From Bacteroidota bacterium (GTDB taxonomy: Bacteria > Bacteroidota > Bacteroidia > B-17B0 > Aurantibacillaceae), in contig CAUJCR010000013.1 in assembly GCA_963169355.1 (NCBI GenBank), forward strand, positions 56,273-120,272: a stretch of 64,000 bases of DNA. Direction: 5' to 3'. Under the pieces are notes generated by a model that was not told where the DNA came from, did no database searches, and was given only the letters and a program-made list of their open reading frames with translations. Positions within the stretch are counted from its first letter, which is position 1; every line of letters starts with the position of its first letter. Made by a program: the position numbers and the translations under genes. Of the stretch, positions 18,864 to 27,596 are shown piece by piece.

Positions 18864-19508
18864 TTAGAATTCATATTCTTTTAAGTGATTTAATAATTCA
18901 AAATGATTATTAAATACGAGGTCAGCTTCATTTAAGTGCTCTTTACTTAGCGTAGTTTCTAAAGCAAAACAAGTGCAGCCCGCTTGTTTGGCTGATTGTA
19001 TGCCCAAAATAGCATTTTCAATAACTATACAATTGGTGGCGCTTACTCCTAGTTTTTCTATAGCTTTTAAATATGGCTCTGGGTGTGGTTTAGTATTTTT
19101 TACATCATCGGCTGTAACTATAGCAGTAAGTTGTTCGGCAATTTTAGGCGATAAATATTTTTGTATTCTATCTTTAGAGGCTCCTGTAACAATAGCGGTT
19201 TTAATGTGTTGATTGGTGAGTAATTCAAATATTTCATCAACGTAGTTGTAAATTTTAAAGTCATTTATCTTTTTATAAATTTCTTCTTTTGCTTCAACCA
19301 CCTCATTTTTTATGTTTGGATTTAATGCGTATTTTTCAATAAAATATTGTGCTATTTGAAATCGCCCCATACCTTCTAATTGAAAATATTCGCTGGCATC
19401 TAAATTAAATTGATAGGCATTAAAGGCTATTTGCCACGCCTTGTAATTGTCTTGCATTGTATCGCCAATTACGCCATCAAAATCGAATATAACTGCCTTG
19501 GTTGTCAT
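18864..19508 (-). CDS. HAD-superfamily hydrolase, beta-phosphoglucomutase-like
   Basis: A 214-residue HAD subfamily IA protein. Motif I is DFDGVIGDT with the nucleophile aspartate, followed by the helical cap, motif II AIVTGAS and motif III-IV KPHPEPYLKAIEKLG with ENAILGIQSAKQAG. It is likely a phosphatase or phosphomutase for a sugar phosphate. Its start overlaps the stop of the Ldh-type dehydrogenase gene by one base, so it is in the same operon. Confidence 0.85.
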   Translation of the reverse strand: MTTKAVIFDFDGVIGDTMQDNYKAWQIAFNAYQFNLDASEYFQLEGMGRFQIAQYFIEKYALNPNIKNEVVEAKEEIYKKINDFKIYNYVDEIFELLTNQHIKTAIVTGASKDRIQKYLSPKIAEQLTAIVTADDVKNTKPHPEPYLKAIEKLGVSATNCIVIENAILGIQSAKQAGCTCFALETTLSKEHLNEADLVFNNHFELLNHLKEYEF

Positions 19509-20539
19509 TAAAATTTTAAAGTAATTTGTAGCTTATCCGACCATTTATTAAAATCATCAATTATAGCTTGTGATAACGGAATGCCATTTATGGTACGTTT
19601 CTCTTTTGAAATATATTCTGGCTGACCTGGAAAAAGAACATTGTCGCCATGTGTTTTTACTTGATTAATCATAGCGGTAGCCATTGTTCTAAAATTATCT
19701 TTTCCTCCAAATCGGGTGGGATCTATTGCTATTACTAACGAACCCAATTTTCGTTGCTTGTCCAAATCTTTATACATAGATGTCATATTGGGACCAAAGT
19801 TCATTCCATTTAAAGGACCGCAAAGTAAATCAATCATAAATGCTAAGGCATATCCTTTGTGTTCAGCCATTGGTTTTACTGCTACAATTTCATCGGCTAT
19901 GCCTGAGTCGTTTCCGTTCTTATCAACTCCTAAACCTAATGGCACTGATGACTTTTCGCGTTTTGCATTCATCATATAATTCCAAGGTACAATACTTGTC
20001 GCCATATCTAAGCAAACAGGTTCTTTCTCATTTTCGGTTGGAAAGGCAATAGAGATAGGATTAGTGCCAAAAAAAGGTTTGTTACCACCATGCGGAATTA
20101 CTAAAGCATCGGCATGTGTGAAGGCAATACCAACCATGCCAGCTTCGGTAATTTGCCGTGTATAAAGACCAATAGCACCACAATGTGATGAATTATGAAC
20201 ACCCACAATACCCACACCCGATTCTTTTGCAATGCCAATAGCATTTTTTGTGGCGTAAGTCATTACCACAATGCCATGTCCGTCATCACCATCAAGTTGT
20301 GCCGTGGAGGCTGCTGTTTTAGTAAGTGTAAAGTTGGGTTGATGATTAATAGTGCCATTTTCTAATCGCCCTAAATAGTGTGTAATTCTGGCAACACCAT
20401 GTGAGTCAATTCCCCATAGCGAAGTTTTAACTAATGCTTTTGTAATAATTTCTGCATCTGTTTTAGATACACCACTTTTTTGAAAAGCAGCAATACCCCA
20501 TTCTTCAATTTTTTGATAATTAATTAAAAGATCATTCAT
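19508..20539 (-). CDS. Ldh/malate-type (MDH2/YlbC family) NAD(P)-dependent oxidoreductase
   Basis: A 343-residue protein of the malate/L-sulfolactate/ureidoglycolate dehydrogenase family. Motifs include SLWGIDSHGVARITHYL, the HNSSHCGAIGLYTR segment, and PHGGNKPFFGTNPISIAFPT. Members reduce 2-oxo acids or oxidise 2-hydroxy acids; the substrate is not readable from sequence. It lies four bases after the aldolase gene and overlaps the HAD gene. The grouping with a pyruvate-type aldolase and a TPP enzyme suggests a 2-oxo acid intermediate. Confidence 0.85.
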   Translation of the reverse strand: MNDLLINYQKIEEWGIAAFQKSGVSKTDAEIITKALVKTSLWGIDSHGVARITHYLGRLENGTINHQPNFTLTKTAASTAQLDGDDGHGIVVMTYATKNAIGIAKESGVGIVGVHNSSHCGAIGLYTRQITEAGMVGIAFTHADALVIPHGGNKPFFGTNPISIAFPTENEKEPVCLDMATSIVPWNYMMNAKREKSSVPLGLGVDKNGNDSGIADEIVAVKPMAEHKGYALAFMIDLLCGPLNGMNFGPNMTSMYKDLDKQRKLGSLVIAIDPTRFGGKDNFRTMATAMINQVKTHGDNVLFPGQPEYISKEKRTINGIPLSQAIIDDFNKWSDKLQITLKF

Positions 20540-20543
20540 TGTA

Positions 20544-21311
20544 TTATTTTAAATAAGGCGCTATTTCCTGTTTGCAATCCTTAGCAAAGCTTAAAAATAA
20601 TTCCGTATCAATTCTATAGTTCAAATATTTAACACCTAAGTTGCTCCAATGCTTAATGCCTTCGGGTGTATCGGTAAACACACCAGTAACAACGCCTTTA
20701 CTTTTACAAATATTAATAATGCGTGTAATTTCGGCTGCTACATCTGGATGCCAAATTTGACCCGTAAGCCCCATTGATTGGCTTAAATCATAAGGACCTA
20801 CAAAGATGACATCAACACCTTTTACAGAGGCAATTTCTTCAATATTTTTTGCACCCTCAACACCTTCTATTTGTAAAATAATGAGTGATTTAGAATTAGC
20901 TTTAGTAATATAATTTTCTTTGGAGGTATTAGAAAAATCGGCAGCTCTTACAAAACGACATAAACCTCTTTCGCCCATAGGATGAAATTTGGCATATTCT
21001 ACAGCACGTTGCGCATCTTCTTTAGTTTTAATATGAGGAATTTGCAAACCGCCAATTCCTAAATCTAATAACCATTTTATGTGCATTTCGCTTATGCCCG
21101 GAATACGTGCTAATAATTTTATGCCTCTGTTTTCAGCAGCTAAAATTAAAGGATAAACATCATGCAGATTAACAGCTCCGCCATGTTCTAAATCTAATAC
21201 CCCAAAATCAAATCCAGCCATTGCTAGCATTTCAACTATTTCTGGCTTGGCAATGCGAACAAATGGACCTACCAAGTGTTGTTTAGATTGTAACCACGAA
21301 TTTGTTTCCAT
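20544..21311 (-). CDS. HpcH/HpaI family aldolase
   Basis: A 255-residue class II aldolase of the PEP/pyruvate domain superfamily. The fold and metal-site segments are visible: FGVLDLEHGGAVNL (metal-binding glutamate region), LLARIPG with its phosphate-loop arginine, LQIEGVEGAKNIEEIA, and VDVIFVGPYDLSQSMGL. Such enzymes condense or cleave pyruvate-like donors with aldehydes. One base separates it from the TPP enzyme gene and four from the Ldh-type gene. Its donor and acceptor are unknown, but a role in making a nucleotide-activated glycan unit is likely. Confidence 0.87.
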   Translation of the reverse strand: METNSWLQSKQHLVGPFVRIAKPEIVEMLAMAGFDFGVLDLEHGGAVNLHDVYPLILAAENRGIKLLARIPGISEMHIKWLLDLGIGGLQIPHIKTKEDAQRAVEYAKFHPMGERGLCRFVRAADFSNTSKENYITKANSKSLIILQIEGVEGAKNIEEIASVKGVDVIFVGPYDLSQSMGLTGQIWHPDVAAEITRIINICKSKGVVTGVFTDTPEGIKHWSNLGVKYLNYRIDTELFLSFAKDCKQEIAPYLK

Positions 21312-21312
21312 A

Positions 21313-23127
21313 TTAAAGTTTTATTTGTTTTGATTTTTGATGAACGGGAATAACCATTTCTTTCTCGAGGGTTTCACGAGATAAAAAAGGATACAAATCT
21401 TCAAGCGGTGGCGAAACCAATGTGCCATCAGGATTAATATTAAACGATGTTTTAGGTGCTAATAATTGCATAGAGTGTATAAATACTTCGCAAAGCACAG
21501 GACCGTTTTCATTCAATACTTGTGGAATAATCTTTTTAGATTCGTCTAATGAATTTATTTTAAAAGTTTTAAATCCAAAGGCTTCTCCAATCTTTTTAAA
21601 ATCAGGGCAACTTACTCCGCTTTTTTGTCCTGAACCCGAAAATTTAGGGCCAAATAAATTATTTTGCGTATGCTTTATGGTTAAGTAACCATCATTAACG
21701 TAAACAAATAATTTAATGGGTAATTGATGATGAATAATTGTTTGCATTTCTTGTAAATTCATCATCATAGAGCCATCGCCATTTAGTAAAATAACACGTT
21801 GCTTATCAGCGGCCAGCGAGGCACCTATTGCGCCAGGTAAACCAAAGCCCATTTCGCCAAGACCTGTAGAGGTAACAATACGCTGTTGCTCTTTTAATTT
21901 AATAGCTTGATGCGTGCATGTTAATGCAGTGCCCATATCAGTTACAATAATCTCATTTGGCAAAAAGTGCTTATTTAATTCGTTAATAAAAGAGTATGAG
22001 TTCAAAAAGCCATCTTGTTCTTTATGTAATCCATCAGGTTCTACAAATGGATAAGTTTGTTTCCAATTGTTACAAGTGGTTATCCAAGGTGAGAGGTTTT
22101 GACTTGTTGGTTGAATGTCTTTACCAAGTAAAGTTTCTATAAAAGTTTTGGCATCACATTCTATCAGGGTAAATGATGTATCGTGGGCAAATTTATCCAA
22201 CTCTGTTTTATCAATATCAACTATTACTTTTTTAGCATCTCTTGCAAACTCTTTTAAGTCGTAGCCAATTTGAGGAATTGCCATACGTGTTCCTATCGTA
22301 ATTAATAAATCAGCGTTTTGAACTACAAAGTTGGCACAGCGTTGTCCGTAAGTTCCTTCTCGTCCATAATTTAAAGGATGTTCAGAGGCAATCATATCAA
22401 CGCCATTCCAAGCTAACATAAAAGGCGTATTAAATTTTTGAATTAAATTTTCTAGTAAATGATGAGCCTTACCGAGTCTTACGCCGTTACCAAATATAAA
22501 TACAGGGCGTTTTGCTTCTTTTATAAGTTGGTTAATTTGGTTAATATGCTGGGTTGAAACTTGGTATTTTTTGTTTTCTGGAATATAACTTTCTAACTCA
22601 TCGGGGTTGATTTGAGCCGCCTGTACATCGGTTGGAATATCTATCCACACTGGGCCTGGTCGTCCAGATTCTGCAATATGAATGGCTTTTTGAAATTCGT
22701 ATTTTACACGCTTAGGGTCGGTAATTAATACAGCATATTTTGTAATATTTGACACCGTTTTAGCAATATCAAATCCTTGCACTCCCCACATTCTTAAATG
22801 TTCGTGTTCTTTTACAAATTGCGATTTTTCTTGTCCCGATATAATTAACACAGGAATGGAATCTGCCCAAGCATCTAATGCACCTGTAATGGCATTGGTT
22901 GCTGCACCACCAGATGTTGTTATCATAACACCTAGGCGCCCGCATATTCTTTTATAAGCTAATGAGGCTAATACACCGCTTTGTTCTTGGTGTGGATGTA
23001 TTGAAACCAAATTTTGATTATTATAAATCGAATCTAATAAATGCACATTTCCTGCTCCTGAGATGGAGAAGATATGTTTCATATTGTGTTCTACAAAAAG
23101 TTGGGCGATATAATCTGATACTTTCAT
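21313..23127 (-). CDS. Thiamine pyrophosphate-dependent enzyme (acetolactate synthase-like)
   Basis: A 604-residue TPP enzyme of the acetohydroxyacid synthase/pyruvate decarboxylase superfamily. The N-terminal PYR domain has HPHQEQSGVLASLAYKR with the cofactor-activating glutamate; the central domain contains VFIFGNGVRL; the PP domain has the GDG-N motif LLNGDGSMMMNLQEMQTI and Mg site. Some relatives (YerE) transfer a two-carbon unit from pyruvate to CDP-4-keto-3,6-dideoxyglucose. rfbFGH, which make that acceptor, are 4 kb away, so this is attractive but unproven. It could instead be a decarboxylase for a 2-oxo acid. Confidence 0.85.
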   Translation of the reverse strand: MKVSDYIAQLFVEHNMKHIFSISGAGNVHLLDSIYNNQNLVSIHPHQEQSGVLASLAYKRICGRLGVMITTSGGAATNAITGALDAWADSIPVLIISGQEKSQFVKEHEHLRMWGVQGFDIAKTVSNITKYAVLITDPKRVKYEFQKAIHIAESGRPGPVWIDIPTDVQAAQINPDELESYIPENKKYQVSTQHINQINQLIKEAKRPVFIFGNGVRLGKAHHLLENLIQKFNTPFMLAWNGVDMIASEHPLNYGREGTYGQRCANFVVQNADLLITIGTRMAIPQIGYDLKEFARDAKKVIVDIDKTELDKFAHDTSFTLIECDAKTFIETLLGKDIQPTSQNLSPWITTCNNWKQTYPFVEPDGLHKEQDGFLNSYSFINELNKHFLPNEIIVTDMGTALTCTHQAIKLKEQQRIVTSTGLGEMGFGLPGAIGASLAADKQRVILLNGDGSMMMNLQEMQTIIHHQLPIKLFVYVNDGYLTIKHTQNNLFGPKFSGSGQKSGVSCPDFKKIGEAFGFKTFKINSLDESKKIIPQVLNENGPVLCEVFIHSMQLLAPKTSFNINPDGTLVSPPLEDLYPFLSRETLEKEMVIPVHQKSKQIKL

Positions 23128-23186
23128 GTGAGCAAAAATTAGGTAAATAAGTTAAATTTAAAATGCTTGATTATGATGATGAGTTG

Positions 23187-23909
23187 TTATTTTATTCGAT
23201 TAAAAATTAAGAACTGATAGGAATTATCCTGAAATTCATTACAGCTTTGGTTGTATGGTACAGCCTCGCCTACATCAATAATTTGACGATTAGAATTTTT
23301 TACTAATCCAGAGATTGGAACAATCATTATTGTATTGGAAGTTGCCTGAGGTTTAGTATTTGAAAGTGTAATTTCTAGATTTTTAAATTTCCAAGAAGCA
23401 TAATCTTTTTCTTCAAAAGGGTGGAAGTCGTACAAATGAAAATCTTTGGAGTATTCTTTAGATTTTTCATAACCACTATTTTGTCTTCCATAAGCATCAT
23501 GCATCCTTATTAAGTCGCCTTTCATTGGTGGTGTTTCTATTTCCATAATAAAGGCGCCTTCATCCGACACAGCTTTAGATGAATGGAATACACAAGGCTC
23601 AAGTACAACGGCTTCTAAAGGATTTAAAATATATTTATCATCAAAGGTTGTGCATTGTACTTGTCCATCTAACACAATAAGTGAGGTGCGTTTTTTAGCA
23701 TGGCAGTGCATGGAGGTAGCTTGCTCTTTAGTAACTCTTAAAAACCAAATGGCTACTTTTTCGTTTTGAAACCATAAGTATTCATAACCCCAAGGCTTGT
23801 TCACTACCACGTTTCTATAGTCAAAGTTATTAGCAAAGTCAGACGACTCTACTTTTAACCTCGATAAATTTTCGAAATCATTAAGAGATGGGAAAACTTT
23901 ATAAATCAT
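23187..23909 (-). CDS. Cupin-domain protein (sugar-phosphate isomerase-like)
   Basis: A 240-residue protein with a cupin fold in its first half: KPWGYEYLW, followed by LRVTKEQATSMHCHAKKRTSLIVLDGQVQC, with His-Cys-His metal ligands, and ALVLEP/FHSSKAV closing the barrel. The KPWGYE start resembles the cupin part of mannose-6-phosphate isomerase type II proteins. The C-terminal 100 residues form a second, weaker barrel-like part. It overlaps the DJ-1 gene by one base, so they are coupled. The reaction is not known. Confidence 0.7.
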   Translation of the reverse strand: MIYKVFPSLNDFENLSRLKVESSDFANNFDYRNVVVNKPWGYEYLWFQNEKVAIWFLRVTKEQATSMHCHAKKRTSLIVLDGQVQCTTFDDKYILNPLEAVVLEPCVFHSSKAVSDEGAFIMEIETPPMKGDLIRMHDAYGRQNSGYEKSKEYSKDFHLYDFHPFEEKDYASWKFKNLEITLSNTKPQATSNTIMIVPISGLVKNSNRQIIDVGEAVPYNQSCNEFQDNSYQFLIFNRIK

Positions 23910-24433
23910 TATTTTTTATTTATCTCGTCATAAACTTTTAGCGTTTCTTTCATCCACTCGGTGTTATCTCTAAAATGCGGTGCAGTTACAATATTACCAT
24001 CTGAAATTACCGACACATTTTGATAATCGGCACCTGCATTAATTAGGTCGTCTTTACAACCCACATAACAAGTCATTTTTTTGCCTTTAACTATACCAGC
24101 CGAAATTAATACCCAAGGGCCGTGGCATACCGAACTAATTACTTTTCCTTCTTTATGCATGTCTTGTATAAATTTTAGTAACTCAGGTATTTGACGTAAA
24201 CGGTCGGGAGATTCTAAACCACCAGGCACAATTAATAAATCGTATTGACTGGAGTTTAATTTTTTAATATCAACAGTTGCTTTTATAGGTAATCCGTGTT
24301 TAGCAATCACATCCACGCCTCCGTTAGAAGCAACATCTACCGTAAATCCATTTTCGGGTAGTCGGTAAAAAGGGTAGGCAAATTCTGTATCCTCAACAGC
24401 AGGGCCTACAACAATAACAGCTTTTTTCATCAT
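23909..24433 (-). CDS. DJ-1/PfpI family protein
   Basis: A 174-residue class I glutamine-amidotransferase-like protein. It has the nucleophile-elbow cysteine in SVCHGPWVLISAG, the VVPGGLESPDRLR segment and EDTEF near the start. Members include deglycases, chaperones, and proteases. It is joined by a one-base overlap to the cupin gene and 14 bases to the nucleotidyltransferase, so it seems to serve the same pathway, perhaps as repair or hydrolase activity. The specific role is unknown. Confidence 0.82.
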   Translation of the reverse strand: MMKKAVIVVGPAVEDTEFAYPFYRLPENGFTVDVASNGGVDVIAKHGLPIKATVDIKKLNSSQYDLLIVPGGLESPDRLRQIPELLKFIQDMHKEGKVISSVCHGPWVLISAGIVKGKKMTCYVGCKDDLINAGADYQNVSVISDGNIVTAPHFRDNTEWMKETLKVYDEINKK

Positions 24434-24447
24434 TATATTTTATGTTT

Positions 24448-25224
24448 TTAAATACCCATCCAAGGGCGTTTATTGGCATCGTATAAATTTTGTAAGTAAT
24501 CAATATCACGTTCAGTATCTACATTTTGCCAAAAATCATCGTGTTTAAATAAAGAAATGTCATGGTTACTGGTTAAGGTATTAAACACTTCAGTTTCTAA
24601 ATTACACTCGTTAATAGGCGAAAGGTATTCAAATAATTTACTGCTGGCTACCATAAATCCACCATTAATTCTCGATTGACGCATTTCTAATCGAGCATTT
24701 GGATTATAGGTTAAATGTTCGGTGTGTTCGTAAAATGTTCCGAATCTTGATGGCGGATTAATGCCTGTAACCGTTAATGTTTTATTGTGTTGTTCATGAA
24801 ATTGAAGTAAGTCTTTTAAGTTTACATTGGCTAACACATCAGAGTAAGCTATAAAAAACGTTTCGTGTTTTAGGTAACGCTCACAACGAGCAATGCGTGC
24901 GCCAGTAGAGGCAGAGAGGCCTGTGTCAATTAACTTAATAGTCCAGTTTTCTTCTGGTATTTTATTTAAAGAGGTAATTTCATTATTGGCAATTTTCACT
25001 TCAATATCATGCAATAATTCAAAGCTATTCATAAAATATTCTTTTATTTTATCGCCGCCTTGTCCCAGTGCTAATACGAAATCGGTATAACCATAACTAC
25101 TGTATAATTTCATAACATGCCATATTAAAGGTCGGTTTCCAACTTTTAATAATGCTTTAGGAATACGTGCACCTGTAATTGGATCAATAATTCCTCTGCC
25201 TCCGCATAGTAGTAAACATTTCAT
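24448..25224 (-). CDS. Divergent sugar-1-phosphate nucleotidyltransferase
   Basis: A 258-residue GT-A type nucleotidyltransferase of the glucose-1-phosphate cytidylyltransferase group. It aligns along its length with RfbF in this window (KALLKVGNRPLIWHVMKLYSSYGYTDFV versus [23 protein letters not shown]). The phosphate loop differs: GGRGIIDPITGARIPK replaces GGLGTRLAEETDVRPK. It probably activates a different sugar or polyol phosphate with CTP or another NTP. It heads the minus-strand operon, upstream of DJ-1, cupin, TPP, aldolase and Ldh-type genes. Confidence 0.82.
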   Translation of the reverse strand: MKCLLLCGGRGIIDPITGARIPKALLKVGNRPLIWHVMKLYSSYGYTDFVLALGQGGDKIKEYFMNSFELLHDIEVKIANNEITSLNKIPEENWTIKLIDTGLSASTGARIARCERYLKHETFFIAYSDVLANVNLKDLLQFHEQHNKTLTVTGINPPSRFGTFYEHTEHLTYNPNARLEMRQSRINGGFMVASSKLFEYLSPINECNLETEVFNTLTSNHDISLFKHDDFWQNVDTERDIDYLQNLYDANKRPWMGI

Positions 25225-25297
25225 ATTTGTACTTTATAATTTTATTTCAAAAATATTAAAATTTATGAGCTTTTGATAGTTTTATATTTAGTATTTA

Positions 25298-25456
25298 TAC
25301 CAAATATAACTATAATTTACTCCAATCTGCTTGTTCTTTTTCATCTATACTTCTTCAAAAAATAGTTCCATAGGCAAAGCTATGCAACGATTTTTTTCAT
25401 CGTCTTGATAAAAAATTACTAACCATCTTTGGATTAAATCATAATTACATTTGGTA
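25298..25456. repeat. MITE-like element with inverted ends (159 bp)
   Basis: Left end TACCAAATATAACTATAATT and right end (reverse complement) TACCAAATGTAATTATGATT form about 28 bp of imperfect terminal inverted repeat. The interior holds no ORF of note and has further short inverted segments. It fills most of the 280-bp gap between the nucleotidyltransferase and SDR genes. Only one copy is seen in this window, so mobility is inferred from the end structure. Confidence 0.55.
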
Positions 25457-25504
25457 TTACTTGTTTTTTTATAGGGTTCTTAATTATATAAATTTCTTAA
25501 TATT

Positions 25505-26548
25505 TTAAGTTAAAAAGCTATCAATAGTTCGTTTAAATCCAGTTTTTACATCGGTTGTTGGCGTCCAACCTAGTTCAGATATCTTTTCAATATTTGGCGA
25601 ATTTCGAACGATAGGACTTTTTAAATAGTTTTTGTTGTTTTTTAGGTCTTGATTAAACTGAACACTTAATTGATATTCGGGATACAACTGCACAAGGGTT
25701 TGAGCAAGTTGTAAGATGCTGTATTCTTCATTAGGATTTCCTACATTATACGCCTCTCCATCTTTTCCAGTTATTAATACAGTAAGAAAAGCTAATGTAG
25801 CATCTTTTAAATAACAAAAAGGTCTGATGGCGCTTCCATCGCTATTTAAAATAATGTTTTGTTTATTAACAATATTTGCAACAAAATCGGCAAATACCCT
25901 ACCATCATCTAGTTTCATGCCTGGACCGTAAGTGTGAAAAGGTCTTACAATTTTTGCTTTTACACCATATTGCGCATGATAACTTACACAAATATTTTCG
26001 CCCATACGCTTACTTTCGCCATAACAAGCTCTTACATTAGCGCAATTCAAATAGCCAAAAGTATCTTCTTTAATTGGGATTAAGTGTTCAGGAACTTCGC
26101 CATATACCTCGCCTGAGCTGAAGTATAAAAAAGACTCAACATTATTGTTTTTTGCTAAGTTAATTAAATTAATTGTTCCTAAAACATTAGCATTAAGTGT
26201 TCCTACAGGATCGGTTCCATAGAACTTAGGACTCGCTTGGCTAGCGGCATGAATGATAAAATCAATTTTTTTATCAATTTTAATTTCATGAGCAACATCT
26301 TGATTAATAATGTGAAGATTGGGATTTGATAGGTGATGGTTAAAACGTTTTTTTGCATTATCCATACTTCTTACAAGAGCTATTACCGTAATTTGGTGCT
26401 GTGTGGCAACCTGTAAAAATGTTTCAACTAAATAGGCTGGCAAAAAACCATTAGCCCCTGAAATTAAAACAGTTTTGCCTTTAAAATTGTTCCAATGTTT
26501 AAATTCGGAAACAATGGCGTGGATGTCTTCAACTATGATTGGATTCAC
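25505..26548 (-). CDS. Extended SDR, NAD-dependent sugar epimerase/dehydratase
   Basis: A 347-residue Rossmann protein acting on a nucleotide sugar. The cofactor loop is GANGFLPAYLVE (a proline replaces the usual residue after GxxGF), and the catalytic pair is in YGESKRMGE (YxxxK) with a preceding serine in FSSGEVYG. The VRPFHTYGPGM segment matches dTDP-glucose 4,6-dehydratase/UDP-glucuronate decarboxylase relatives. It is separated from the minus-strand operon by the MITE-like element and is divergent from the GT2 gene. Confidence 0.85.
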   Translation of the reverse strand: MNPIIVEDIHAIVSEFKHWNNFKGKTVLISGANGFLPAYLVETFLQVATQHQITVIALVRSMDNAKKRFNHHLSNPNLHIINQDVAHEIKIDKKIDFIIHAASQASPKFYGTDPVGTLNANVLGTINLINLAKNNNVESFLYFSSGEVYGEVPEHLIPIKEDTFGYLNCANVRACYGESKRMGENICVSYHAQYGVKAKIVRPFHTYGPGMKLDDGRVFADFVANIVNKQNIILNSDGSAIRPFCYLKDATLAFLTVLITGKDGEAYNVGNPNEEYSILQLAQTLVQLYPEYQLSVQFNQDLKNNKNYLKSPIVRNSPNIEKISELGWTPTTDVKTGFKRTIDSFLT

Positions 26549-26657
26549 AAGTAAATTGTATTAATTTAAACCCTTAAATTAACAAAAAATCTTTGATATT
26601 ATTTCATAGAAAAGAATTATTAATACTCATTAAAATATATTACATTTGGATATTAGT

Positions 26658-27593
26658 ATGAAAAAGCATATATCTGTTATTACTCCTTGTTATAATGAAG
26701 AAGGCAATGTAGGACCTTTAACAGAGGTTATACGAAAAATATTCGAAAAATTACCACAATACACCTACGAACATGTTTTAATTGACAACTGTTCGACAGA
26801 CAAAACTCAGGAAATTCTTAGAGATATTGCATCAAAGGATAAAAATGTAAAAGTAATTTTTAATGAACGTAATTTTGGTTGGATTCGTTCTCCTTTTCAT
26901 GGATTAATTCAATGCCATGGTGATGCGGTGATATATATGGTTTCCGATTTTCAAGAACCTCCTGAAATGATACCTCAGTTTCTTGAAAAATGGGAAGAAG
27001 GATTTAAAATAGTAATTGGAATTAAGCAACAGAGCAAAGAAAATCCAATGATGTTTGCAATTAGAAAGATGTTTTATAAAATACTTTCAAGCGCATCGGA
27101 TGGAGAGCCTACAATAAAAAATTTCACAGGCTTTGGATTATACGACCAAAAATTTATTTCTATCATTAGAAACATTGATGACCAATATCCATTTTTAAGA
27201 GGCTTAGTTTCTGAACTTGGCTTTAGCCGTTATGAAATTCCGTATGTTCAACCTAATAGATTATCTGGTAAATCGAGTGCTAATTTCTTTAAGTTATATG
27301 ATGTAGCCATGCTTGGTTTTACTAGTCATTCTAAATTACCATTACGATTATCGGCTTTTGTAGGATTTTTCTCGGCTATAATTAGTTTTTTAGTAGCTGT
27401 TGGATATTTTATTTATAAATTAATTTATTGGTATGAATTTCAAATTGGTATGGCGCCTATGGTTATAGGCATATTTTTCTTTTCGTCGGTACAACTGTTT
27501 TTTATTGGTATTATTGGCGAGTATATCGGAGCAATTCATACGCAAATACGGAAGCGTCCATTAGTTATTGAAAAAGAAAGAATAAATTTTTAA
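26658..27593 (+). CDS. Family 2 glycosyltransferase with C-terminal membrane helices
   Basis: A DPM1/GtrB-like glycosyltransferase of 311 residues from the ATG at 26658 (the ORF-track start is a TTG four codons earlier). The GT-A domain has SVITPCYNEEGNVGPL, the DNCSTDKTQEIL metal/nucleotide site and VSDFQEPPEMIP. Two C-terminal helices (FVGFFSAIISFLVAVGYFIY and APMVIGIFFFSSVQLFFIGIIGEYIG) anchor it. Such enzymes make lipid-linked sugars. It begins the plus-strand GT2-rfbF-rfbG-rfbH set with only 3 bases to rfbF. A TACATTTG element at 26641-26648 could be its -7 box. Confidence 0.87.
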   Translation: MKKHISVITPCYNEEGNVGPLTEVIRKIFEKLPQYTYEHVLIDNCSTDKTQEILRDIASKDKNVKVIFNERNFGWIRSPFHGLIQCHGDAVIYMVSDFQEPPEMIPQFLEKWEEGFKIVIGIKQQSKENPMMFAIRKMFYKILSSASDGEPTIKNFTGFGLYDQKFISIIRNIDDQYPFLRGLVSELGFSRYEIPYVQPNRLSGKSSANFFKLYDVAMLGFTSHSKLPLRLSAFVGFFSAIISFLVAVGYFIYKLIYWYEFQIGMAPMVIGIFFFSSVQLFFIGIIGEYIGAIHTQIRKRPLVIEKERINF

Positions 27594-27596
27594 AAT

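Noticed and set aside
25505-26548. Naming the SDR as a specific dehydratase such as RmlB
   Set aside because: The active-site pattern fits several extended SDR groups and the cofactor loop is unusual, so only the family is given.
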